A stretch of 64,000 nt of DNA from an uncultured Croceitalea sp. (GCA_947503285.1 CANNDD010000005.1:62001-126000), one strand, 5' to 3'; shown: positions 35,049 to 44,132, counted from the first letter of the stretch. Notes: generated by a model from the letters alone, not told the origin. A program made the numbers and translations.

Positions 35049-35975
35049 ATGAAAGTTACCGTCGTTGGGGCTGGTGCAGTTGGGGCAAGCTGCGCAGAGT
35101 ATATCGCCATGAAAGATTTTGCTTCTGAAGTTGTACTATTGGATATCAAGGAAGGGTATGCCGAGGGTAAGGCCATGGATCTGATGCAAACGGCCTCATT
35201 GAATGGGTTTGATACCAAAATTACAGGTAGTACCAATGATTATTCAAAGACGGCGGATAGCGATATTGCGGTAATAACTTCAGGAATACCCCGTAAACCG
35301 GGGATGACCCGTGAAGAATTGATAGGTATCAATGCCGGAATCGTAAAAACGGTTTCACAAAATCTATTGGAGCATTCCCCCAATGTGATTTTAATCGTGG
35401 TCAGCAATCCAATGGATACAATGACCTATTTGGTGCATAAGACCACGAACCTCGCTAAAAACAAAATTATCGGTATGGGTGGGGCCCTAGATAGCGCACG
35501 CTTCAAGTACCGATTGGCAGAAGCTTTAGGGGCGCCAATATCCGATGTTGACGGAATGGTAATTGGAGGTCATAGCGACAAGGGTATGGTACCTTTGATC
35601 AACCATGCGGCGCGTAACAGCGTAAAAGTTTCTGAGTTCTTATCTGAAGAACGCATGCAACAAGTGGTTGAAGATACCAAGGTCGGTGGGGCAACATTGA
35701 CCAAACTTTTGGGCACTAGTGCATGGTATGCTCCCGGTGCCGCTGTTTCAGGTTTGGTACAGGCTATAGCCTGTGATCAAAAAAAGGTCTTTCCTTGTTC
35801 TACGTATCTTGAAGGGGAATACGGGTTGAATGACATTTGTATCGGTGTGCCCGTGGTCTTGGGTAAGAATGGTATCGAAAAAATCGTGGATATTGATTTG
35901 AGCGATAGCGAAAAAGCAAAAATGCAAGAGAGTGCCGCTGGCGTGTCTAAAACAAACACGTTGCTTGAGCTTTAA
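35049..35975 (+). CDS. mdh: Malate dehydrogenase
   Basis: Mdh interconverts malate and oxaloacetate with NAD in the TCA cycle. The 308-residue protein is of the LDH-like MDH type. It has the NAD-binding VGAGAVGASCAEY, Asp of VVLLDIKEG for NAD specificity, and substrate arginines in IPRKPGMTREEL. VSNPMDTMTYLVH and catalytic His in GGHSDKGMVPL are present. The length is normal. A terminator follows at 36002. Confidence 0.96.
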   Translation: MKVTVVGAGAVGASCAEYIAMKDFASEVVLLDIKEGYAEGKAMDLMQTASLNGFDTKITGSTNDYSKTADSDIAVITSGIPRKPGMTREELIGINAGIVKTVSQNLLEHSPNVILIVVSNPMDTMTYLVHKTTNLAKNKIIGMGGALDSARFKYRLAEALGAPISDVDGMVIGGHSDKGMVPLINHAARNSVKVSEFLSEERMQQVVEDTKVGGATLTKLLGTSAWYAPGAAVSGLVQAIACDQKKVFPCSTYLEGEYGLNDICIGVPVVLGKNGIEKIVDIDLSDSEKAKMQESAAGVSKTNTLLEL

Positions 35976-36001
35976 AAGCCTTACTGGGAAATATATAGTA
36001 T

Positions 36002-36040
36002 AGAAAACCTTTGATCTCTCACGTCAAAGGTTTTCTTTTT
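36002..36040 (+). terminator. Terminator after mdh
   Basis: A perfect 13-bp stem (36002-36014 with 36024-36036, 9-nt loop) is followed by T residues, 27 bp after the mdh stop. Confidence 0.88.
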
Positions 36041-36117
36041 ACAGGGCGATGTACTTCCAAGATGTAGATATTCAATAATATACTGCCAAGAATAATCTTT
36101 CTTTTTATATTTGCCGG

Positions 36118-36732
36118 ATGAATGCAAAATGGTGCGTTGGTACGTTGATAATCGTTTTGGCCCTGTTGGGGCTGAACCATGAGCAAAAAAGGGCTTCCAA
36201 TCAGCAGATTTTAGTACAATTTGCAGATGCAAAACTAGCCTCTGAAACGGCCCATGACGATGTTTTGACGGCGATTACGAAAAAGCTGCGGGTTCTAGGT
36301 GTCGATGACATTGAAATTATCAAGAGTGGCGATGGCCAAGTAAATATTCTTTATTACAGCAATATTGAAGCACGTAGGGTCAAGGAATTTCTTTCTGATG
36401 AAAACAAGCTTTTATTAACATATGAAGATGAACTACCTTCCGATGCCCCAAAAGAAGATTTTCCCGAAGGGTATAGCCTAATCGTAGCTGACCTGCATCA
36501 ACAGGCCCATCATGGATTAAACGTTAAGGGGAATTTTGTTCCAATCCAAAAAGAAGGCAATGATGGGGTTTCCAATCCTGTAGTACTTCAGTTTGGTACT
36601 ACGATTGCCCTACCGAATAGCATTGAAAAAGTAGCCCTTAAGGTTAATGGAACCATTGCACTTGCAATAGCTAATACTTCACGCCATATTCCAGAGGTAA
36701 GGGCCGGACCTTACACTTTAAGAAATAGCTAA
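36118..36732 (+). CDS. Exported protein with SecD-like segment, upstream of secDF
   Basis: This 204-residue protein has one N-terminal hydrophobic segment (WCVGTLIIVLALLGLN) that may be an uncleaved anchor. Residues about 45-100 (ITKKLRVLGVDDIEIIKSG, then VNILYYSNIEARRVKEFLSD, ending LLTYE) follow the same pattern as the SecD P1 region of the neighbour (VLRKRIDGFGVTQPNIQREG, ILVELPGAKDIARAQELLSS, ending LEFWE). The rest is unfamiliar and includes HQQAHHG. The gene is 111 bp before secDF on the same strand. A -7-like TATATTTG (36106-36113) ends 4 bp before the ATG, suggesting a very short leader. The SecD relation is my inference. Confidence 0.6.
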   Translation: MNAKWCVGTLIIVLALLGLNHEQKRASNQQILVQFADAKLASETAHDDVLTAITKKLRVLGVDDIEIIKSGDGQVNILYYSNIEARRVKEFLSDENKLLLTYEDELPSDAPKEDFPEGYSLIVADLHQQAHHGLNVKGNFVPIQKEGNDGVSNPVVLQFGTTIALPNSIEKVALKVNGTIALAIANTSRHIPEVRAGPYTLRNS

Positions 36733-36843
36733 TTGCCAATAGCAACTATCATTTAAGAATACGATCACTTTTTTGAAAGTGCGTTGCTTTGGATTTTTTA
36801 ACACACAAAATCGTAATCAACATAAATCAAATAAATTATTAAA

Positions 36844-39807
36844 ATGCAAAATAAAGGACTTATAAAGCTTTTTGCACTGCTTTTTGGTTTGGTGAGCATC
36901 TATCAGCTTTCCTACACGTTCATCACCGGAAAAATCGAAAATGATGCTGAAACCTATGCCATTAATCAGGTTTCGGAAGCAGAGGAAGACTATGTAACCA
37001 AACGTGAAGCTGTAGAAGCATCATATCTTGACTCAATTAGTTCAAACCCGATTTTAGGATATACCAGTTATGACGATGCTAAAACGAAAGAACTGAACAA
37101 AGGCTTAGACCTAAAGGGGGGAATCAATGTTACCCTGCAGATTTCGGTAAAGGATATTTTGAAAGGCCTGGCCAATAATACCAAAAACCCTGTTTTCAAT
37201 AAGGCTTTGGCCGATGCCGATGAAGCTTCCAAAGATAGTGATGAGACGTACTTGGAATTGTTCTTTGATGCCTTTGACGCCATCAAGGGGGATACTAAAC
37301 TAGCCTCTCCAGACATTTTTGCGAATAAGGCACTAAGTGATGCCATTAATTTTCAAATGACCGATAATGAGGTGAAACCCATTATTAGGACAAAAATCGA
37401 TGAGGCCATTGTTTCTGCCTTTGAAGTATTACGTAAGCGTATCGATGGTTTTGGTGTTACACAGCCGAACATTCAACGTGAAGGAAACTCAGGCCGGATT
37501 CTGGTAGAACTGCCTGGTGCCAAAGATATTGCCCGAGCCCAAGAACTACTTTCAAGTACCGCACAATTGGAATTTTGGGAAACATATCCGCAAAGTAACC
37601 CAAGCTTGGGCCAATTTTTCGTGAATGCAAATGAAAAATTACGCGACATATTGGAACCAGTACAAGAAGAAGAGGTCGCGCCCACACCGGAATCTGAAAT
37701 TGACTCGTTATTATCTGATGTCGCACAAGACTCTTTGGATCTAGCATCCCAATCCAATCCGCTTATAGAAAAATTGATTCCTGCATCCCCAGGTAGTAAT
37801 GCTATTGCCGTAGTAGCGGTAACGGATACCGCTGAAGTCGGGGCTTACTTGAGAATGCCCGAGATCAGGAGGTTGCTACCCGCTGATGTGCAGTTTACCA
37901 AGTTTGCATTTGAAAAGCCGCCAAAAGATTCAGAGTTGGCTGAATTGTTCGCATTAAAATCCAATCGTGACAATACACCGCGAATCAGTGGCGATGTGGT
38001 TTCAGATGCCCAAGATACGTTTGACCAATTCAATAAACCTGCCGTCAGCATGACCATGAACACACGAGGTGCTAAATTGTGGGAAAAATTGACTGGCGAC
38101 GCCTTTACCAATCAAACAGGTATCGCGATAGTTTTGGATAATAAAGTGTACACCGCACCTGGGGTATCGACCGGTCCAATTTCTGGGGGGCGTTCAGAAA
38201 TAACAGGAACATTCACTATAAATGAAACCAAGGATATTGCCAATGTATTGCGAGCGGGTAAGTTACCTGCGAAAGCGGAGATCATCCAATCTGAGGTTGT
38301 CGGTCCATCATTGGGTCAAGAGGCGATTGACAGTGGCTTTAAATCGTTTATGATTGCCATGGCCTTTGTACTGGTTTGGATGATTTTCTATTACGGCAAG
38401 GCCGGTATTTTTGCAGATATAGCCCTTATTCTGAATATCGTGCTGATTTTTGGCGTATTGACCAGTCTAGGTGCCGTATTGACCTTACCGGGTATTGCAG
38501 GTATTGTGTTGACCATTGGTATGTCTGTAGATGCCAATGTGTTGATCTTCGAACGTATCAAAGAAGAGTTGGATAGGGGCAAGGGAAAGGCACAGGCCGT
38601 AGCTGATGGTTTTAGCAACGCACTTTCCTCGATTTTAGATGCTAACATTACTACCGGGCTAACGGCAATCATATTGTTTATTTTTGGGTCTGGTCCAATA
38701 AAAGGTTTTGCTACCACACTTTTGATAGGTATTGCTACTTCATTGTTTACGGCCATATTCATAACAAGGCTTCTAGTTGACTGGTACATATCAAAAAAGG
38801 GAAGGGATCTATTGTTCTCGACAGGGGCTACAAAAGGCCTCTTCAAGAATATGAGCATCAACTTTTTGGGAAAACGTAAAATTGCCTATGTCATTTCAGG
38901 CATTTTAATCGCTGTCAGTATATTTTCATTGGCAACTAAAAGTCTACAACAAGGAGTTGATTTCGTTGGGGGTAGATCTTACCAGATTCGTTTTGAGAAA
39001 GCGGTTAGCCCTTCAGAGATCGCCTCTGAGTTGAATACGGTTTTTGGTAGTGGTACCAATGTGAAGACTTTTGGTGAAGCCAATCAGATTAAGGTGACGA
39101 CACCATATAAAGTAGATGTTGAAGGGATTGAGGTCGATGCTGAGATTCAAAATAAACTGTACACCTCACTTCAAGAATATTTGCCCGATGGTATTACGTT
39201 TGAAGATTTTACGGTAGGTGCCTCTGATAAATCCATTGGAATTTTGCAATCGGTTAAAGTCGGTCCTACAATCGCGGATGATATCAAGAAAAATGCCTTT
39301 TTGGCGATTTTAGGTTCGTTGGCGGTGGTCTTTCTTTATATTTTGTTGCGATTTAGAAAATGGCAATTCTCATTGGGTGCGGTAACCGCTGTATTTCATG
39401 ATGTTTTGATTGTGTTGGGAATCTTTTCATTGACCGGTGATATCATGCCCTTTAATATGGAAATTGATCAGGCCTTCATTGCGGCCATACTTACGGTAAT
39501 AGGGTACTCTTTGAACGATACTGTGGTTGTTTTTGACCGTATACGTGAGATTATTGGCCTCAAGGGTTGGAATGGCGGTGACAATGTCAACGATGCACTG
39601 AACAGTACCTTGAGTCGTACCTTGAACACTTCTTTGACTACGTTGATCGTACTTCTGGCCATCTTTGTTTTCGGTGGGGAATCGTTACGTGGATTCATGT
39701 TTGCAATGATCGTTGGTGTGATGGTGGGTACCTATTCATCAGTATTTATCGCGACACCGATTATGTTTGATGCATTGAAAAGAAAGATTACAGGTCAAAA
39801 AGCATAA
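36844..39807 (+). CDS. secDF: Protein translocase SecDF (fused)
   Basis: SecD and SecF use the proton motive force to complete Sec-dependent export. Here they form one 987-residue chain, as in many Bacteroidota. The SecD part (about 1-640) has an N-terminal helix, GLDLKGGINVTLQI, a long P1 domain with an acidic Ser/Gln-rich insertion near residue 280-320, and six C-terminal helices with IVLTIGMSVDANVLIFERI. The SecF part (about 660-987) has GVDFVGGRSYQIRF and VIGYSLNDTVVVFDRIREI. All essential motifs look intact. A terminator follows. Confidence 0.97.
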   Translation: MQNKGLIKLFALLFGLVSIYQLSYTFITGKIENDAETYAINQVSEAEEDYVTKREAVEASYLDSISSNPILGYTSYDDAKTKELNKGLDLKGGINVTLQISVKDILKGLANNTKNPVFNKALADADEASKDSDETYLELFFDAFDAIKGDTKLASPDIFANKALSDAINFQMTDNEVKPIIRTKIDEAIVSAFEVLRKRIDGFGVTQPNIQREGNSGRILVELPGAKDIARAQELLSSTAQLEFWETYPQSNPSLGQFFVNANEKLRDILEPVQEEEVAPTPESEIDSLLSDVAQDSLDLASQSNPLIEKLIPASPGSNAIAVVAVTDTAEVGAYLRMPEIRRLLPADVQFTKFAFEKPPKDSELAELFALKSNRDNTPRISGDVVSDAQDTFDQFNKPAVSMTMNTRGAKLWEKLTGDAFTNQTGIAIVLDNKVYTAPGVSTGPISGGRSEITGTFTINETKDIANVLRAGKLPAKAEIIQSEVVGPSLGQEAIDSGFKSFMIAMAFVLVWMIFYYGKAGIFADIALILNIVLIFGVLTSLGAVLTLPGIAGIVLTIGMSVDANVLIFERIKEELDRGKGKAQAVADGFSNALSSILDANITTGLTAIILFIFGSGPIKGFATTLLIGIATSLFTAIFITRLLVDWYISKKGRDLLFSTGATKGLFKNMSINFLGKRKIAYVISGILIAVSIFSLATKSLQQGVDFVGGRSYQIRFEKAVSPSEIASELNTVFGSGTNVKTFGEANQIKVTTPYKVDVEGIEVDAEIQNKLYTSLQEYLPDGITFEDFTVGASDKSIGILQSVKVGPTIADDIKKNAFLAILGSLAVVFLYILLRFRKWQFSLGAVTAVFHDVLIVLGIFSLTGDIMPFNMEIDQAFIAAILTVIGYSLNDTVVVFDRIREIIGLKGWNGGDNVNDALNSTLSRTLNTSLTTLIVLLAIFVFGGESLRGFMFAMIVGVMVGTYSSVFIATPIMFDALKRKITGQKA

Positions 39808-39830
39808 ATCCAAAAGACTGAACCAAATAT

Positions 39831-39856
39831 AAAGGCCGCTTCATGCGGCCTTTTTT
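39831..39856 (+). terminator. Terminator after secDF
   Basis: The stem AAAGGCCGC/GCGGCCTTT with loop TTCAT is followed by TTT, 24 bp after the secDF stop. Confidence 0.92.
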
Positions 39857-39891
39857 ATTGAGGGATAATGGATACTGGATACTGGTTGGGT

Positions 39892-40425
39892 TCAGTACTG
39901 TTCTAAGTTTTTATGAATTTGTTTTTCATGATGTTTCACATGGTACATGGTGAAATACAGTATCTCCCTTAACGTGAATTTTCCCATTATGGGATGTGGT
40001 AGCATATACGAATCCAATTCCTCCTCTGAATACATCGCTATACCTTCGTTCAGGTGTTGTATCAGTGATCTTAAATAATCAAGTTGTTCACTTCTGTTCT
40101 TGGCGTCAATTTTCTCAGGGGCAAAATCTTTGGTAAGTATGTAATTTGGGTTTTCTTCCAATGTTTTCAGGTAATTGGTAACCAAAACCTTATAGGTTCG
40201 ACTTGGTCGTTTGGCCTTACCAAACTTTTCCGCTAGAACGTATTTTGGTATCCCAAAGGCCCTATTTACAGGTTTGACCGATTTGATAATATGGTCAAGT
40301 TGTTGCCCGGCACACCATTTCCCTTTAGGTACTCGTTCAAAATCAGTTTTGGAAAGGTCGGTAAGGGTTTGGATAAAAGTTTGATGATTTTGGGTCATCA
40401 AATCAGTGATGTCTTTCTTAATCAT
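39892..40425 (-). CDS. DinB-family protein
   Basis: This 177-residue helical protein fits the DinB/YfiT superfamily of four-helix metal-binding proteins. The likely metal histidines are seen in QQLDHIIKSV (about residue 45-54) and in YHVKHHEKQIH near the C-terminus. Members act as thiol-dependent transferases or are of unknown function; nothing visible fixes the substrate. Its start overlaps the end of the ABC gene by 8 bp, so it is the last gene of the lgt-DUF192-GNAT-ABC-DinB run. Confidence 0.85.
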   Translation of the reverse strand: MIKKDITDLMTQNHQTFIQTLTDLSKTDFERVPKGKWCAGQQLDHIIKSVKPVNRAFGIPKYVLAEKFGKAKRPSRTYKVLVTNYLKTLEENPNYILTKDFAPEKIDAKNRSEQLDYLRSLIQHLNEGIAMYSEEELDSYMLPHPIMGKFTLREILYFTMYHVKHHEKQIHKNLEQY

Positions 40426-41665
40426 TTTTAAATGTAACGGTTTTTCCTGTAGAACCGTTTGGGGAGGGAATTAGTTGATAGGTATGCAAAGGTTTTAAGC
40501 CAGGTTCTGGTTTATGGGAAACAAATAGTATAGTGGTATCCGTTTCTTTTGCGATCTTATTGACCAAGGCTACGAATAAATGGGCATTTGCATCATCCAG
40601 GTTCGAGGTAGGTTCATCCAAAATAAGTAAGGGAGGGTGTTTTACCATAGCCCTTGCAAGCATTACCAATCGCTTTTGACCATTGGAGAGTTCGTGAAAG
40701 TAACCGTGTTTTTTTTCAGTGAGGTCGAGCAGGTCTATCCACTGCAACGCCTGCCTTTTTTCGGCCTCAGAAGGGGTATTGTATAACCCGATGGAATCGT
40801 GTAAGCCCGAGATGAGCATGTTTTCAATAGTGTGATGACCCCTAAATTTATCGGTCATGGAGGGAGTAAAATAACCAATATTTTTTTTAATGTCCCAAAC
40901 ACTTTCACCAGAACCTTTTAGATTGCCAAAAAGCCATAAATTTTGCCCAAACCCTTTATGACTGTCTCCCGTTATCATGTTCAATAGTGTTGACTTACCA
41001 CTTCCGTTGGGGCCGACAAGTTGCCAGAATTCCCCTTTTTTGATGGACCAACTGATATTTTGTAACACTTTTTTTCCCTCAAAACATACCGAGACTTTTT
41101 GAAACCTGACGAATTCGGTCATGTCCAATATTTCCTTTTTGATTACATGGGGAATAGACGCAACGAAAATTTCTTTTTGCGGAAGACTAGTAGCCAAATC
41201 CTCTGCGTTCGCATAATCGATTAAACGGTCGTCCCTTAATTCAAAAAAATCAGTCGTAAATTCCAATATATCGTCAACCCTACTGGCTAATTGGATGATT
41301 GAAATAGTCTTGGCAAGTTCACTAAGCCTATTTTTTAAATCTATTTGACTTTCCATGTCAAGATGGTCAAAAGGATTTATCAAAATTAAAAAATCTGGTT
41401 TCTGACACAATAGATGCTGCAGTAGTGCTTTCTTTCGTTCACCGCTGCTCATGGATAGTAAAGATTGGTTATGTGCGGTTGTCAAGATTTTAATTCCGTG
41501 ACGTTCTTCCTTGTCCAAATAATGTGCTATTTCAGCAACGGAAAAAAGTGCCCCCGATTTGTTTTGCAAGATTTCAAAGCCTTTTGGTATGTTATTACCA
41601 AGAAGCTTTGCCACAAGGCCTTTGGTCTGTGATTGATGGTCTATACGTACGGCGAAATGTTTCAA
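40418..41665 (-). CDS. Tandem ABC ATPase, ModF/PhrA-like, first domain degenerate
   Basis: Two ABC modules occur in one chain. The second (about 200-400) is complete: Walker A LVGPNGSGKST, signature ELSNGQKRLVMLARAM, Walker B LLILDEPTSNLD, switch FVSHK. The first lacks a Walker A loop, yet keeps a signature-like SMSSGERKKALLQHLL and Walker B-like FLILINPFDHLD. I place the start at TTG 41665, 17 bp after the GNAT stop, giving KHFAVRIDHQS at the N-terminus. An ATG at 41770 would add about 35 residues overlapping the GNAT gene. It has no membrane segments and no transporter partner. The closest described relatives are ModF/PhrA proteins of unclear role. Confidence 0.75.
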   Translation of the reverse strand: MKHFAVRIDHQSQTKGLVAKLLGNNIPKGFEILQNKSGALFSVAEIAHYLDKEERHGIKILTTAHNQSLLSMSSGERKKALLQHLLCQKPDFLILINPFDHLDMESQIDLKNRLSELAKTISIIQLASRVDDILEFTTDFFELRDDRLIDYANAEDLATSLPQKEIFVASIPHVIKKEILDMTEFVRFQKVSVCFEGKKVLQNISWSIKKGEFWQLVGPNGSGKSTLLNMITGDSHKGFGQNLWLFGNLKGSGESVWDIKKNIGYFTPSMTDKFRGHHTIENMLISGLHDSIGLYNTPSEAEKRQALQWIDLLDLTEKKHGYFHELSNGQKRLVMLARAMVKHPPLLILDEPTSNLDDANAHLFVALVNKIAKETDTTILFVSHKPEPGLKPLHTYQLIPSPNGSTGKTVTFKND

Positions 41666-41684
41666 TCTCAATCTTTTACTAAAA

Positions 41685-42221
41685 TTACGGATTGACGGGT
41701 TGACTTGAAACCCTAAAAATATGTACCTGATTGTTCTTGTAACTAGTGGTTTTGTCCAAAAACATCCCATTTTTAAGGGCCACCTTTTGAGAAGGAATAT
41801 TGTCCACTTGAATGATGGATATCAAAGATTCCGCCAACCGATGTTCAAAGGCAAATTGTTTGCATTTTTGCGCAGCTTCAAAGGCATAGCCTTTTTGGCG
41901 GTATTGAGGTAATATGGAGTATCCGATTTCCAATTCTTCAATACCATCGACAGTTTGTAGTAAAAGGCCGCATATACCGACCAAATCCCCGGTTTTTATA
42001 GAAATTAAGGCATTCATTCCTCCCAAGCCATTTTCATAGCGTTCAAACTGCCTCTTGAATTGTTCCGTACACGCTGTTTCAACATCGTTAGGTAAGCCGT
42101 CCCAATATTTAGTGGAATTTGGATCATGATAAAACGGCAACCAAGATGTAAAATCGCCGCTGGTAAGTTTTCGATAATGCAAGCGCTCCGATTTTTGACG
42201 TTCTAGTAGATAATCACCCAT
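41685..42221 (-). CDS. GNAT-family N-acetyltransferase
   Basis: This 178-residue protein is of the RimJ/RimL-like GNAT type. It shows YLLERQKSERLHYRKLTSGD at the N-terminus, the core ELEIGYSILPQYRQKGYAFE with the acetyl-CoA pyrophosphate loop Q-x-x-G-x-A (about 100-120), and IQVDNIPSQKVALKNGMFLD towards the end. The substrate could be a protein N-terminus, an antibiotic or another amine. Its ATG directly follows the DUF192 stop codon without a gap, indicating one operon. Confidence 0.88.
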   Translation of the reverse strand: MGDYLLERQKSERLHYRKLTSGDFTSWLPFYHDPNSTKYWDGLPNDVETACTEQFKRQFERYENGLGGMNALISIKTGDLVGICGLLLQTVDGIEELEIGYSILPQYRQKGYAFEAAQKCKQFAFEHRLAESLISIIQVDNIPSQKVALKNGMFLDKTTSYKNNQVHIFRVSSQPVNP

Positions 42222-42704
42222 TTAGTTTCTCGTAAAAGCAATACTATCCCCTTCTTGAAGCTGCCATTTTTCAGAAAGGCCTGCGTTGACCTCAAGAACG
42301 AACTTAATGGGTACCCGTGAAGAAAGACCACTTTCATTAAGGGGTTGGGCATTTTTCTGAAAACTGGCAATTTTAAATTCTTCGTCGATAAAAATAATGT
42401 CAAGTGGAATTAAGGTGTTTTTCATGTAAAAAGAATGTACGGCCACCTCAGGAAAGATGAACAGCATGCCCTGTTTTTCTTCCATCGATTCACGGTACAT
42501 CAACCCGGTTTGGGTCTCGTAATCTGAATCTGCTATCTCAATAGCCAAATCAAGGATTACCGAGTCTTTTTTAAAAATATGGAGTTCCCCTTCTTTCTTG
42601 AAGGAAACAGTTTCGGTCTTCAATTCTTTTTTGGCATTATCCCTACAACTTAATAGTATTGTTGTTAGTAGTGCTAAAAGTGCAAAAAATATCTTGGTAT
42701 TCAT
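42222..42704 (-). CDS. DUF192 lipoprotein
   Basis: The start at 42704 (ATG overlapping the lgt stop in ATGA) gives a lipoprotein signal peptide (FFALLALLTTILLSC) and a 160-residue product. The mature part is DUF192: LAIEIADSDYETQTGLMYRE, KQGMLFIFPEVAVHSFYMKN, TLIPLDIIFIDEEFKIASF. DUF192 proteins are small, exported and of unknown role. Being next to lgt, the enzyme that lipidates such proteins, may be coincidental. The longer upstream frame would run 93 bp into lgt and is rejected. Confidence 0.9.
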   Translation of the reverse strand: MNTKIFFALLALLTTILLSCRDNAKKELKTETVSFKKEGELHIFKKDSVILDLAIEIADSDYETQTGLMYRESMEEKQGMLFIFPEVAVHSFYMKNTLIPLDIIFIDEEFKIASFQKNAQPLNESGLSSRVPIKFVLEVNAGLSEKWQLQEGDSIAFTRN

Positions 42705-43639
42705 CGTTGCGGATTGCTTGCAGGTCTGAACATGAAATAAAGCCCGACAAGGACCATGGGTATGCTTAACCATTGACCGGTTGTAAAGGTGCCCCACGTT
42801 TCTTCAAAACCACCTTGACTCTTTTTAAAGTATTCGACCACGAATCTTGCAGTCCAGAGGCCGACCATGAACATACCAAATAAGAACCCTGGCTTTTTAC
42901 GCTTTGTGGTCTTCCAATATGTGAAATACAATAGCCCGAAGAGTATAAAATATAAAAATGCCTCATATAGTTGAGCGGGGTGACGGTATGGTATACTTTC
43001 TAAAATCTGGGCGAATTCCGGTTTGTTTTCAATCGCCTTGTATGCGGCACTAGCCGTCTTTTCTTTGGTCAATTGTATGGCTTTGTACGCGGGCATATCA
43101 TCTGAATCCCGAATAAATCGGGTAGCGAAAGCAAACGATTTATCAACGATATTTCCGTTGATCTCAGAATTGAAAAAGTTACCCAAACGTACAAAAGCAC
43201 AACCTATGGTACTAACTACGGCTACCCTATCGAGCAACCACAGAAACTTCATGTCTTTATGCTTTCTTGAAAAAAGATAAAGGGCTATAAAGGCCGCAAT
43301 GGTAGCCCCGTGGCTTGCAAGACCGGTGAAGCCGGTAAATTCAAACTCAGGAACCGTTCGTATGGGTAATAAAATGGACAGGGGGTCTTCAGTAATAAGT
43401 TCGGACTGATAAAAGATAACATGCCCCAATCGCGCGCCAAGCATTATGGATACAACGCTATAAACAAAAAGGGAATCTAATTTCTCGATGGAGATATTTT
43501 CCCTTTTAAAGATTTGCTTCATTATAGACCAGCCTACGACAAAGGCCAGTATCCATAGTAAATTGTAATATTTTATCTGAATGAATCCTATTTGAAAAAG
43601 AATGTCATCAGGATTCCAGTTAAAACCTAAAAAATGCAT
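42701..43639 (-). CDS. lgt: Prolipoprotein diacylglyceryl transferase
   Basis: Lgt transfers diacylglycerol from phosphatidylglycerol to the lipobox cysteine of prolipoproteins in the inner membrane. The 312-residue protein has about seven membrane helices and the conserved stretches IMLGARLGHVIFYQ, GLASHGATIAAF (conserved His) and FVRLGNFFNSEINGN (Arg and Asn). RHPAQLYEAFLYF and then LWTARFVVEYFK follow. The size is slightly above E. coli Lgt (291). It heads a tight run of five genes. The repeats at 43720-43904 separate it from yidD upstream. Confidence 0.96.
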   Translation of the reverse strand: MHFLGFNWNPDDILFQIGFIQIKYYNLLWILAFVVGWSIMKQIFKRENISIEKLDSLFVYSVVSIMLGARLGHVIFYQSELITEDPLSILLPIRTVPEFEFTGFTGLASHGATIAAFIALYLFSRKHKDMKFLWLLDRVAVVSTIGCAFVRLGNFFNSEINGNIVDKSFAFATRFIRDSDDMPAYKAIQLTKEKTASAAYKAIENKPEFAQILESIPYRHPAQLYEAFLYFILFGLLYFTYWKTTKRKKPGFLFGMFMVGLWTARFVVEYFKKSQGGFEETWGTFTTGQWLSIPMVLVGLYFMFRPASNPQR

Positions 43640-43719
43640 AAAACGTATTTTGGGCTAAGATAAATAATTTAGATGCTAGACCGTATTGCTTTTAAGAATT
43701 AAGCGGTAATCTTTAATTG

Positions 43720-43777
43720 TAGGGGTTAGGGGTTAGATATTAGGTGTTAGGTGTTAGGTGTTGGGAGTTAAGGGTAA
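43720..43777. repeat. TTAGGnGT heptad repeat array
   Basis: The stretch starts GTAGGGGTTAGGGGTTAGATA and continues with several direct TTAGGTG units before decaying to TTGGGAGTTAAGGG. The unit is 7 bp. A similar array in opposite orientation lies at 15847-15884. It resembles telomeric repeats only superficially. It sits between lgt and yidD. Confidence 0.8.
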
Positions 43778-43785
43778 TTTAGATT

Positions 43786-43904
43786 TTGATTCTTGAACTT
43801 GAACTTGCACTTGATTTTGAACTTGAGCTTGGGTTTGTATTTGACATTTGAGTTTGTATTTCCCTTGAACTTGAACTTGAACTTGATTTTGAACTTGAAC
43901 TTGC
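43786..43904. repeat. TTGAAC/TTGATT hexanucleotide repeat array
   Basis: About 20 hexamers of TTGAAC and variants (TTGATT, TTGCAC, TTGAGC, TTGGGT, TTGTAT) run up to the yidD stop codon. The strand is G- and T-biased. The array directly follows the heptad array. Both are probably hypermutable by slippage and could affect read-through from yidD to lgt. No coding function is apparent. Confidence 0.85.
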
Positions 43905-43907
43905 ATT

Positions 43908-44132
43908 TTAAGGAACGGGATCATAGCCACTACCCCCCCAGGGATTACAGCTAAAGATACGTTTTAGGGAAAGCCATCCGCCTTTAAATAGGCCATGTTT
44001 TTTCAAAGCTTCTAAGGTATATGTGGAACAGGTAGGGGAGTACCGACAGGTTGCAGGGGTGTATGGGGATATCAATAGTTGGTAAGCCCTGACCAAAAAA
44101 ACAAAAGGAGCAATCAATATTTTTTTCACCAT
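43908..44132 (-). CDS. yidD: Membrane protein insertion efficiency factor YidD
   Basis: This 74-residue protein of the YidD family has an N-terminal amphipathic/hydrophobic segment ([20 protein letters not shown]), then the family signature [19 protein letters not shown] and [15 protein letters not shown]. YidD helps YidC-dependent insertion of inner membrane proteins. It follows cysS by 55 bp on the same strand and is probably co-transcribed with folE and cysS. yidC is not in the window. Confidence 0.95.
   Translation of the reverse strand: MVKKILIAPFVFLVRAYQLLISPYTPATCRYSPTCSTYTLEALKKHGLFKGGWLSLKRIFSCNPWGGSGYDPVP

Noticed and set aside
43720-43777. Telomere-like TTAGG repeats suggesting a linear replicon end
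   Set aside because: The array lies between ordinary chromosomal genes, is degenerate and short, and has a sister array in an internal position.
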